From: Flagellimonas aquimarina
Lineage (GTDB): Bacteria; Bacteroidota; Bacteroidia; Flavobacteriales; Flavobacteriaceae
Direction: 5' to 3'
Length of the DNA stretch: 64,000 nt
Assembly (NCBI RefSeq): GCF_003149745.1
Contig: NZ_QGEG01000001.1
Location: 248,001-312,000 of the forward strand
In this document: piece after piece, positions 45,301 through 51,863 of the stretch
How positions within the stretch are numbered: position 1 is the first letter of the stretch
How the letters are laid out: each line of letters begins with the position of its first letter
Position numbers and translations under genes: made by a program
Notes under the pieces: generated by a model
What the model was told of the DNA's origin: nothing
The model's input: the letters and a program-made list of their open reading frames with translations, nothing else
The model's database searches: none

Positions 45301-45692
45301 ATAAGGCCAATACCTTTGCCTCATCTTATATAGAAAACTTAGGAGATGGGCGTTTTAAAATATCTCCTCTGCCCAGGGCGGCGCAACACTCAAATATTAA
45401 TGACATGCTTATTGACGACTTTAACCAAGATGGACATAAAGATGTGTTGATGGTAGGTAATTTGTTTGTTTCAGAAATAGAAACTCCAAGAAATGATGCC
45501 GGTACAGGGCTCTTGCTTTTGGGTGACGGCCAAGGCTCGTTTAAAGCCAAAACCAATATGGAAAGTGGATTCTTTGCAAAAGGCGATGCCAAGAAAATAG
45601 GAGTCATAAGACATATGAATCAACCAAAAATATTAGTAGCAAACAATAATGATATCCTACAATCCTTTTCAATCCTGAAAAAGACCGACTAA
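42345..45692 (+). CDS. Double VCBS/FG-GAP propeller with ASPIC/UnbV domain, lipoprotein
   Basis: 1115 residues with a signal ending in WIACSQEVND (Cys24 as lipobox). I count seven calcium-type repeats before and seven after a central ASPIC/UnbV domain. First set: DFNNDGLQDLF, DINNDGYLDIY, DYDKDGFLDLF, DINNDGWTDLY, DINNDALLDIF, DFDNDGLKDVY, DLDNDGDLDIV. Second set: DVNNDGLDDIY, DINQDGHKDLF, DYDNDGDYDLF, DYDKDGDKDLV, DFDNDGDEDFI, DFDGNGSSDIV, DFNQDGHKDVL. The layout implies two seven-bladed propellers around the ASPIC domain (about 530-605; GARVTLSV, YVHFGLGAH, IEIIWPNN). No catalytic residue set is known. Between SusD and a sugar porter, a surface glycan-binding role is plausible. Confidence 0.88.
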   Translation: MMIKRTVTKLFSFLLVATPIWIACSQEVNDVLRFTLMESQYTGILFSNDVQDEKEHNILRYANFYGGAGVGVGDFNNDGLQDLFFAGNQVSDKLYFNKGNLKFDDVTEQSGILNDGGWSTGVTVADINNDGYLDIYVSRELYDDNPKWRTNLLYLNNGDGSFTESAKKYGIANNQRTRHATFLDYDKDGFLDLFLLTQPPNPGSLSPFKGTELLKPEYSLKLYKNLDGNFEDVTKASGLDLVGFPNGVSASDINNDGWTDLYVSNDFYAPDFLLINNQNGTFTNTVDSAFNHISYFSMGVDVADINNDALLDIFVLDMVPEDNFRLKSNMSGMDRSSFWKVYNDGGHYQYMYNTLQLNNGNETFSDVAQLTGMAATDWSWSNLVADFDNDGLKDVYVTNGLLRDIRNTDADSKVAEYINKTRLDWIQKHPDGGNLKSVFDIIDLEDALSPIPSQPLKNYTFKNKGNLEFEKVIEEWGLNEESFSNGAAYADLDNDGDLDIVVNNINETAFVYRNNSEKTSNANYIRAQLMDKDNKPVFGARVTLSVGNQIQVIETTNVRGIYSTSEPYVHFGLGAHKIVDSIEIIWPNNTKSVKKNIKANKTIQFQMGQGVSYKKLQHQKAKNFQETTSSLPINHAHVENEFDDYEQQVLLPHKLSQFGPALAVADVNNDGLDDIYVGGATGKSGVLYLQTQGGEFKSSNQEFWKKEAPYEDVDALFVDINQDGHKDLFVVSGGNEYPANDLHYADRLYINDGNGAFTKGAIINAFSTSGSKVVAEDYDNDGDYDLFVGGRHLPHQYPKPTASSILQNDNGQLINVTSEVAPELLDIGMVTDALWSDYDKDGDKDLVLSGEWMPITILNNQDGRFTKETIVDLESTTGWWFSISKGDFDNDGDEDFIAGNLGLNYKYKTSPENPFDIYYNDFDGNGSSDIVLGYYNDEKHFPLRGFSCSSEQVPALKKKIQKYDLFASLELESVYGAKKLENSLHYKANTFASSYIENLGDGRFKISPLPRAAQHSNINDMLIDDFNQDGHKDVLMVGNLFVSEIETPRNDAGTGLLLLGDGQGSFKAKTNMESGFFAKGDAKKIGVIRHMNQPKILVANNNDILQSFSILKKTD

Positions 45693-45704
45693 ACCAACCC
45701 ATTT

Positions 45705-47147
45705 ATGGCAATTATACCCAATAGCAACAGCATAGCGGAATCCAACGAATCTACTAATTACAGAAAACCATTTCTCACAATCACTTTCTTATTTTTTATG
45801 TGGGGGTTCATAACGGTTATGAACGATGTTTTGATTCCTCATTTAAAAGAAGTTTTTGAACTTAGTTATTTTCAGGCTGCTCTTATACAATTTGCGTTTT
45901 TTGGTGCGTTTTTTATCATTTCACTGGTCTATTTCATTGTTTCCGTAAGCAAGGGAGATCCCATCTCGAGAATTGGATATAAAAATGGAATCATTATAGG
46001 TTTGGTGCTATGTGGTGTAGGCTGTTGTCTATTTTACCCAGCGGCAATCTTTCAGCGCTACGGTATATTTCTAAGTGCATTGTTTGTATTGGCCTCAGGA
46101 GTAACAATTTTGCAAATAGCAGCCAATCCATATGCAGCAATTTTGGGAAAACCTGAAACAGCTTCCAGTAGATTAAATCTTGCCCAGGGCTTTAATTCTT
46201 TTGGAGCCACACTGGCTCCTTTGATAGGTGCTCTTTTATTGTACAAAGTCTTTTCTAACGGAGAGATAACGGTTGATTCCCTAAAAATACCCTACTTAAT
46301 TTACGGGGGATTATTTTTCCTTTTGGCTTTGATTATTAAATTCATAAAACTCCCTTCCTTTAAGAATACCGAAACACTAGAGAAAGGGCTTCATGTATTA
46401 AAATTTAGACATGTGGTCCTAGGAATGATAGCCATTTTTGTTTATGTGGGCGGTGAGGTAACCATAGGGAGCTTCCTGATCAATTTTTTTAAGTTGGACA
46501 GTATTGCCGGAATGGACGAAGCACAAGGAGGTGTTTTCTTATCCTATTATTGGGGAGGTGCAATGATCGGTAGGTTCTTAGGGTCCATCGCTATGGGAAG
46601 CATGACGGATAAATTGAAAAAGTACCTACTTATGGCGTGTCTTTCCATACTTTCATTTATGGTGATTTACCTTATTACAGGAGTACAAAATAATGACGGT
46701 GTCTTTTCTTTGGAACTTATTCCATTTGCCCAAATACAATTCTTCATATTCTTTTTGATTATCAATTACATCGCTTTTCTAATAGGCGGTTCTAAACCAT
46801 CAAGGGTGCTCACTTTATTTGCTACCGTGGTTATCATATTATTGGCTATAATGATTCTAGCAGATGGGACCTTAGCATTTTGGAGTGCTATAGCTATTGG
46901 CGCATTCAATTCAATTTTATGGTCCAATATATTTACATTGGCCATTAAAGATTTAGGGAAGTACACTAGCCAAGCATCTTCATTATTGGTAATGATGATT
47001 GTGGGAGGGGCCATTGTTCCCATAATACAGGGAGCGGTCGCTGATCAAATAGGCATTCAACTCTCTTTTATTATTCCAATATTCTGTTATGCCTATCTAA
47101 TCTTTTATGGATTAAAAGGTTATCAAGTAAAACCTTTAACTACTTAG
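45705..47147 (+). CDS. MFS sugar porter of the FucP/GluP type
   Basis: 480 residues with about twelve hydrophobic segments. Group features: FFMWGFITVMNDVLIPHLKE near the N-terminus (a hallmark of FucP/GluP/NagP porters), QIAANPYAAILGKPETASSRLNLAQGFNSFG in TM4-5 (given here as two overlapping pieces: QIAANPYAAILGKP and SSRLNLAQGFNSFG), and GGAMIGRFLGSIAMG in the second half. It should import a hexose or GlcNAc with protons. Located 12 bp after the propeller gene and 2 bp before the ROK gene: porter and kinase likely form an uptake-and-phosphorylate pair for the monosaccharide released by the mannosidases. Confidence 0.92.
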   Translation: MAIIPNSNSIAESNESTNYRKPFLTITFLFFMWGFITVMNDVLIPHLKEVFELSYFQAALIQFAFFGAFFIISLVYFIVSVSKGDPISRIGYKNGIIIGLVLCGVGCCLFYPAAIFQRYGIFLSALFVLASGVTILQIAANPYAAILGKPETASSRLNLAQGFNSFGATLAPLIGALLLYKVFSNGEITVDSLKIPYLIYGGLFFLLALIIKFIKLPSFKNTETLEKGLHVLKFRHVVLGMIAIFVYVGGEVTIGSFLINFFKLDSIAGMDEAQGGVFLSYYWGGAMIGRFLGSIAMGSMTDKLKKYLLMACLSILSFMVIYLITGVQNNDGVFSLELIPFAQIQFFIFFLIINYIAFLIGGSKPSRVLTLFATVVIILLAIMILADGTLAFWSAIAIGAFNSILWSNIFTLAIKDLGKYTSQASSLLVMMIVGGAIVPIIQGAVADQIGIQLSFIIPIFCYAYLIFYGLKGYQVKPLTT

Positions 47148-47149
47148 GC

Positions 47150-48091
47150 ATGACCCGGGAAGATATATATGTAATAGGAGTGGATATTGGAGGAACACAC
47201 ATATCCTCAGCGGTTGTGGATGTTCGAGAAAAAAGAATAATTGATGATACATACACCACAAGTCATGTAGCCAATTTAGAATCTTTGGAAGCGATTATGG
47301 AGACTTGGGCCAGTACTCTGAACAAAACCATACACGCAGCAGCAGAAATTCCTTTACTGGGTATTGCTTTTGCCATTCCAGGGCCCTTTGATTATAAAGA
47401 AGGTATTGCAAAATATCCCGAAGGATTTAAATATGGAGCGCTTTACCAAGCCAAAATCGAAGAAAACCTTAACCCCTTGCTCTCGCACAGTAGCCATTTG
47501 CCCATGCGTTTTTTAAACGATGCTACATCTTTTGCAGTAGGCGAAGCATGGTTATCTCATGCTGACGGAAACAGGAAACAATTGTGCATTACCCTTGGAA
47601 CTGGTTTAGGGGCAGGGTTTATTGAAAATGGAGTTCCAATAGTAACCGGAAACACAGTGCCTCCCAATGGATGTTTATGGAACATCCTGCATGAAGATGG
47701 AATGGCGGACGATTATTTCTCAACTCGTGGGTTTATTAAAGCCTACCACCAAGCCACAGGTAAAAATATAGTTGGAGTAAAAGAACTTGTGGACAATTTT
47801 GATGCTGATGCAAAAATCAAAGAAGTCTTCCATGATTTTGGAAACAATTTAGGGGGCTTTCTCACTCCTTGGTTAAAAAAGTTTCAAGCTGATGTGCTAG
47901 TACTCGGAGGAAACATCTCTAAAGCCTACTCCTGTTTTGGTGTAGCTTTGGAGCAATGTCTTGATCAAAACGACCTCATTATTCCCATAAGGATTTCCCA
48001 TCATATGGAAAAAGGAGCAATTATTGGTTGTACACGCATGTTTGATCCAAATTTCTGGGAGCACATTAAAAATAAACTTCCAAAAATTTAA
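47150..48091 (+). CDS. ROK-family sugar kinase-like protein
   Basis: 313 residues. Phosphate-binding loop 1 GVDIGGTHISSAVVD, substrate-side FLNDATSFAVGEAWL with the catalytic aspartate in N-D-A, and phosphate 2 CITLGTGLGAGFIENG are normal. The ROK zinc signature (H-x-x-x...C-x-C-G-x-x-G-C) is not there; the equivalent stretch reads GCLWNILHEDGMADDYFS. This zinc-less variant is common next to glycan loci in Bacteroidetes, in my recollection. There is no N-terminal HTH, so it is a kinase rather than a repressor. Mannose, GlcNAc or glucose are possible substrates. Ends the plus-strand operon, 2 bp after the MFS gene. Confidence 0.87.
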   Translation: MTREDIYVIGVDIGGTHISSAVVDVREKRIIDDTYTTSHVANLESLEAIMETWASTLNKTIHAAAEIPLLGIAFAIPGPFDYKEGIAKYPEGFKYGALYQAKIEENLNPLLSHSSHLPMRFLNDATSFAVGEAWLSHADGNRKQLCITLGTGLGAGFIENGVPIVTGNTVPPNGCLWNILHEDGMADDYFSTRGFIKAYHQATGKNIVGVKELVDNFDADAKIKEVFHDFGNNLGGFLTPWLKKFQADVLVLGGNISKAYSCFGVALEQCLDQNDLIIPIRISHHMEKGAIIGCTRMFDPNFWEHIKNKLPKI

Positions 48092-48468
48092 CCCTTGTTC
48101 TACAAAAATACTGGCCATCTTAAATCATTCTTATTGAAATTGCCTCTGTTCATTTTTCACCAGACTTCCAATTTATAACCTTATTAAACCAAGCTGAAAC
48201 TGTTAAAAAAATAGTTGAAACGAGGATATTCCAATTTGGATTTTAACGAATTGCTAGACCAAACCACCCATTTGTTAAATGAAATGGGCCATCCATAAGC
48301 TCACTAGCTTCCCAACCATAATTGTAGAGTATGTTTGTCATGTAAATAATAGTTGAAACAGAAAGGTTTGGATAAATGCTTGTTCGTTTTCACATTATTT
48401 TAAACAGTAACACACTTTTGAACTGTTTGGTCATAAAGGTGTTTAGTTTAGTTGAGGTTTCTATTACG

Positions 48469-48496
48469 CCAAGGAATTCTTGGAATAATTCCTTGG
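48469..48496 (+). promoter_or_regulatory. Perfect 10-bp hairpin
   Basis: CCAAGGAATT (48469-48478) pairs with AATTCCTTGG (48487-48496) around an eight-base loop. Unlike a terminator it lacks a T-run. It lies 59 bases before the terminator hairpin, consistent with a structured non-coding RNA or processed 3' end. Confidence 0.5.
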
Positions 48497-48554
48497 TTGT
48501 AATGGATTTAAATCTAATTTAAAACATCCCATTTATTTAACCTATATACTTCTT

Positions 48555-48584
48555 AAAAGAGTCACTCCCCGTGACTCTTTTTTT
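48555..48584 (+). terminator. Strong intrinsic terminator
   Basis: An 11-bp perfect stem, AAAAGAGTCAC (48555-48565) with GTGACTCTTTT (48571-48581), a TCCCC loop and a run of eight T overlapping the stem end. It probably ends transcription of the glycan locus (last gene stops at 48091) or of a small RNA encoded in the gap. Confidence 0.85.
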
Positions 48585-48754
48585 AATTAAAGTCAAAATC
48601 ATTTGTTTGACTCAAACTTTTGAGGTCTTAAAAAATTGATTTTCAGACACCTAACCAATAGATTGCTTGAAAAAAGGTCATATGTCCAGTGATTAATCCA
48701 ACTTCTTCATTTATCAATTGAAAAAGCGTGTTCGTTCATTAGCATGATTCTTAA

Positions 48755-49039
48755 ACACAAATTTATCATCTCTTTGTTCCCGTTTGTAAACTGGCCAAGC
48801 ACCAGTATTCACAAAAAAATAAAAGTTCCCTATTGGTAAGCAAACATCTAAAGGAATATGAAAACCTATTGGCAGAACAACAATTTATGAGGGTACATAA
48901 CAGTTACCTTATTAACTTAAAAGAGGTGAAAAAATACATTAAATCTGATGGTGGTTATATTATTATGAGCAATGATATGCATGTTAGTATTTCTCCTAGA
49001 AAGAAAGAAGAACTTCTTTGTGTAATGAAAAAGTTATGA
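48755..49039 (+). pseudogene. C-terminal remnant of a LytTR-domain regulator
   Basis: The frame ends with about 65 residues that are clearly the second half of a LytTR DNA-binding domain: VSKHLKEYENLLAEQQFMRV, HNSYLINLKEVKKYIKSDGG and ISPRKKEELL. The first half of the domain and any receiver domain are missing; upstream the same frame is open only to 48755 with no family resemblance, and only short remnants (HKKIKV in another frame) hint at the lost part. There is no plausible start other than a TTG at 48833. A decayed or frameshifted gene is the best reading; a short active DNA-binding peptide is less likely. Confidence 0.65.
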
Positions 49040-49068
49040 GAATCTATTGATTAGTCCAGATAAAAGAG

Positions 49069-49437
49069 TCACCCTAAATTCTTAGGATTTGGGTAATTAT
49101 CTGACTGGTCTTCAATGGTCTCATCCAAGCAAATAAAATCCTTTTCCAAAAGCAGATGAAGCTTTTTTCCACTTTTTAAAGTCATCTGATTTTCGTAACC
49201 CACTCGGGTTTCGTACATCCATTTTTCAGCTTCCTCCTTAGACAAAAACAACGTTATGGTGTTATTTTGGAACTCGGCTTCCAGACTATCTATACCTTCC
49301 TTAGTTTCAATTACATAGTTGAAAATGGCAGAATCAAAATTCGTTTGCTCACTATAACGACCCTCTTTACAAAATGTCTCCACTTCTGTTTTTGTTAGTC
49401 TAAACCGAACGGAATCTCCTTTTATCCTTATTTTCAT
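49069..49437 (-). CDS. Conserved hypothetical protein
   Basis: 122 residues, cytoplasmic. It begins MKIRIKGDSVRFRLTKTEVE, an N-terminus I associate with small Bacteroidetes proteins of the DUF7009 type (moderate recall, not certain). Strand-rich first half, then a helix with KEEAEKWMY and an acidic tail (CLDETIEDQSDNYPNP). No catalytic motif. The ATG and the TAA of the upstream siroheme gene share one base (position 49437), so both are made from the same message. The link may be real, as it is often found near siroheme synthesis genes, but its role is unknown. Confidence 0.72.
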   Translation of the reverse strand: MKIRIKGDSVRFRLTKTEVETFCKEGRYSEQTNFDSAIFNYVIETKEGIDSLEAEFQNNTITLFLSKEEAEKWMYETRVGYENQMTLKSGKKLHLLLEKDFICLDETIEDQSDNYPNPKNLG

Positions 49438-50021
49438 TATTTACTCTTTTTGTTTACCAAGCTTTTGGTAAACTCATTTAAAGCTTCTACTTTTTCTTCA
49501 AAATCGCCTTTTATGGTTTTACGGTACTCATTTAAGTTCTTTACCAAATCATCAACGTTTTCTGGAAGCACATCCTCAAAAAATTGACGTAATCTTTTAG
49601 CCGCTGTTGGAGATTTTCCATTGGTGGAAATAGCTACCTTCACATTGCCCTTTGTCACAATACCGCCCATATAAAAATCACAAAAAGGAGGGTTATCCGC
49701 AACGTTTACCAAAATACTGCGTTCCCTGCAGTCATGATAAACTTCTTCATTCACTTCAACCCTATCTGTGCAAGCTACCACTATATGCTTTCCTTCTAAA
49801 AACCGTTTGTTATATACATCCTTAGTAATTTGGACATCATGGTTTTTTGCTAAATTCAAGGTCTCATTTAAAAATTGGGGAGCTATCATTTGCACCTTTG
49901 CGTTGGGGCTGGACTTTAGCAAAAAAGTCAGTTTTTCCAATCCAACATTACCTCCACCAACAATAAGTATGTTCAGGTTAGCTGCTTTTAAAAAGATAGG
50001 GTATAATTCATTTCTCTCCAT
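49437..50021 (-). CDS. Precorrin-2 dehydrogenase/sirohydrochlorin ferrochelatase (Met8p/CysG-N type)
   Basis: 194 residues from the ATG at 50021 (another ATG lies four codons upstream, overlapping the preceding gene further). The NAD-binding Rossmann motif is near the start (NILIVGGGNVGLEKLTFLL). CTDRVEVNEEVYHDCRE, NVADNPPFCDFYMGGIVTKG and ISTNGKSPTAAKRLRQFFED are classic blocks of the siroheme-synthase N-terminal domain, including the aspartate of NPPFCDF that acts in both reactions of Met8p. It oxidises precorrin-2 and, probably, inserts iron to make siroheme for sulphite or nitrite reductase. The methyltransferase half (CobA) is not fused and not in the window. Confidence 0.92.
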   Translation of the reverse strand: MERNELYPIFLKAANLNILIVGGGNVGLEKLTFLLKSSPNAKVQMIAPQFLNETLNLAKNHDVQITKDVYNKRFLEGKHIVVACTDRVEVNEEVYHDCRERSILVNVADNPPFCDFYMGGIVTKGNVKVAISTNGKSPTAAKRLRQFFEDVLPENVDDLVKNLNEYRKTIKGDFEEKVEALNEFTKSLVNKKSK

Positions 50022-50607
50022 TTGCGATTGCATTTGTTATTAGGTTTTTTGCATTTTCAGAAAATGCCAACTCCAAAGCTGACTTTTGGCCTTCTGGAGA
50101 CATTTTTCGCCAGGTCTTTTGAACAATATCCACAACTTTGTCATTTGGATGTTTTTGCATAAACGGCTCAAAATAGTAATTTAGAAACACCAGACAAATA
50201 ATGTCTTCCAAGGTTTGGGTTTCCTTACTTTTTTTAAGTTGCTTTTTTAATAAAAGGAATGTTACCTGGTCAATTGTATCTTGTGCATAACCAACTTGTT
50301 TTAGAATTTCGGAAGCCTTTTGCACATGGAATTTCTTAAGATCTTGCCGCCACTTTAAATACCCTGCACGACCCATTTCATATTTATTCCTAGGAATTTC
50401 CCATCTACAAATATGTTGGCTGCGAGCTGCAAGTTTTAATGCCTCTGAAGCGTTTGGAGCAAACAAGTCCAACATATCTGTCATACGCATAGCATACAAC
50501 AATTCTTTTGGGTATGTTTTCCCGTTAAATACTTCTATATTGGGATCTTTGGTATTTGCCTCATCAAAAAGATGAAAGGCTTCCAAAAGCTTTTCAGATG
50601 CGGCCAT
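50008..50607 (-). CDS. DUF4202 protein
   Basis: 199 residues. The opening EKLLEAFHLFDEANTKDPN, the AARSQHICRWEIPRNKYEMG block and the YLKWRQDLKKFHVQKA segment define DUF4202. Conserved histidines and arginines suggest a binding or catalytic site, but no function is known. The family occurs with sulphate-assimilation and siroheme genes, which fits this place: its 3' end overlaps the siroheme-synthesis oxidase by at least 14 bp, so they are translated together. No signal peptide. Confidence 0.88.
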   Translation of the reverse strand: MAASEKLLEAFHLFDEANTKDPNIEVFNGKTYPKELLYAMRMTDMLDLFAPNASEALKLAARSQHICRWEIPRNKYEMGRAGYLKWRQDLKKFHVQKASEILKQVGYAQDTIDQVTFLLLKKQLKKSKETQTLEDIICLVFLNYYFEPFMQKHPNDKVVDIVQKTWRKMSPEGQKSALELAFSENAKNLITNAIANGEK

Positions 50608-50680
50608 AGTCGATTTTTTCTAAAAATATTCAGAAAAGAGATACGCTCAAAGCCATTAGCGTTTTTTAACCTGAAACTAT

Positions 50681-50971
50681 CTAATTGGTTTTCATGCGAA
50701 GTTGATGAGGACTTGTTTTAGGAATACGTTCAATAATCCCTCTTGCTTCCAAATCCAATTTCACGCTAACAATATACCATAGCACTTTACCATCAAAAAT
50801 GCCGGTTAATTCTTCTACCGCCCTGTCACCTAAACTTTCAAAAGTGATCACCTTCTTTTCGGCAATGGTATTCACAATAAAATCTTTAATCAAATCATAA
50901 CGTCTTTTAAGAATATTGACCCCTGCTTTACCTTGCGGGTGCATTGTCATTATTTGCTCTTCTTTAGACAT
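50681..50971 (-). CDS. Small winged-helix-like protein, DUF6958-like
   Basis: 96 residues. The sequence (KAGVNILKRRYDLIKDFIVN, then TFESLGDRAVEELTG and KVLWYIVSVKLDLEARGIIE) fits the DUF6958 pattern, in which a helix-helix-helix-wing order ends in V-K-L-D-L-E-A-R-G. A winged-helix-like fold is suspected but DNA binding is not shown. It lies 73 bp upstream of the DUF4202 gene on the same strand, so may belong to that transcript. Confidence 0.75.
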   Translation of the reverse strand: MSKEEQIMTMHPQGKAGVNILKRRYDLIKDFIVNTIAEKKVITFESLGDRAVEELTGIFDGKVLWYIVSVKLDLEARGIIERIPKTSPHQLRMKTN

Positions 50972-51013
50972 TTCTTCAATATTATTCTACCATACAATAT
51001 ATAAAAGATCGAG

Positions 51014-51847
51014 CTATTTTTTGATGACCTTTCCATCGCTTGACAATATTTGTCTCACTATTTCTGCATCTCCTTTATAAAACAGTCTACTATCAGAATT
51101 GGCCGTAACATCTATTGTATTGGAAACAGACAAATAAGAATCACTATCTGATGATAATGAGATTTTTAAATCTTTCACTTGCAAACCGTAGTCTTTCAGG
51201 TCACTATCAGAAGACAGTGTTGCTTCTAAGTTCCCAATGGCACCTATTAAGTCCACTACTGCATCCGATGATAATTTAATGATAGCCTTTTCCACATCTG
51301 ATTCGCCATCCAGATCCGCGCCAGAAGAAAGGTTCATATATGCATCTGTAGCCTTTAAATAGACCATCGCTTTGCTATCTGAAGAGGCTCTTAGCTCAAA
51401 ATCATTTGCGGTAATGTCCCCTTCAAAATACGCATCTGAACTTAGATTTATGGCAACATTTTTGGCATTTAATGGGGTATTTAAAAAAATGGCTGCATCT
51501 GAAGATGCTTTGTAATCCCTAATTTCTGGCATGGTAACAAACAGTTCTAAGGTTTCCTTTCCCTTTATGCTGACATTGTTCTTTAGTTTAACAGTAAGTC
51601 TTTCACCCTCTTGATAAACCCTCATTTTTTCAAAAAGATTGGTATTGGCCTTAATCCGCACGCTTTCTTCGGTATCAGAAAAAGTGACATATGCTTTAAA
51701 ATCTGTTGCCACGGTAAGAGCGGTAACATTTTGATAGTCATAGTCTATGATAGAAACCTCATCAGAAACCCTAATGGTTTCGTGTGTGCATGAACTTGTT
51801 AATAGGGCCATACTTATGGCCAATAAACTGTTTTTGATTGTTATCAT
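51014..51847 (-). CDS. Head-GIN domain (DUF2807) lipoprotein
   Basis: 277 residues. Signal ending in LLTSSCTHET, so the cysteine about residue 20 is likely lipidated. The remainder is a DUF2807 right-handed beta-helix-like autotransporter-type adhesin domain with many repeated S-S-D motifs: SSDAYFEGD, RASSDSKAMVYL, LSSDAVVDLIG, LSSDSDLKDYG, SLSSDSDSYLS. GIN proteins are thought to be cell-surface adhesin-like. It is the last gene of the sigma-factor operon (16 bp after the TonB receptor). Confidence 0.85.
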   Translation of the reverse strand: MITIKNSLLAISMALLTSSCTHETIRVSDEVSIIDYDYQNVTALTVATDFKAYVTFSDTEESVRIKANTNLFEKMRVYQEGERLTVKLKNNVSIKGKETLELFVTMPEIRDYKASSDAAIFLNTPLNAKNVAINLSSDAYFEGDITANDFELRASSDSKAMVYLKATDAYMNLSSGADLDGESDVEKAIIKLSSDAVVDLIGAIGNLEATLSSDSDLKDYGLQVKDLKISLSSDSDSYLSVSNTIDVTANSDSRLFYKGDAEIVRQILSSDGKVIKK

Positions 51848-51863
51848 GATGTTCGTTTTTTGA

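Larger units (their letters stand above)
48092..48754 (+). other. Gene-poor gap containing two strong hairpins
   Basis: About 660 bp with no convincing reading frame on either strand. It contains a TATGTTTG sequence at 48330-48337, which fits the Bacteroidetes -7 consensus TAnnTTTG, but no matching -33 element can be seen. Downstream lie the perfect hairpin 48469-48496 and the terminator 48555-48584. A small RNA, a long 3' untranslated region or decayed sequence are all possible. Confidence 0.4.

Noticed and set aside
48092-48832. tRNA or rRNA in the large gap
   Set aside because: No cloverleaf arms, no TTCGA-type T-loop and no rRNA-like sequence on inspection.
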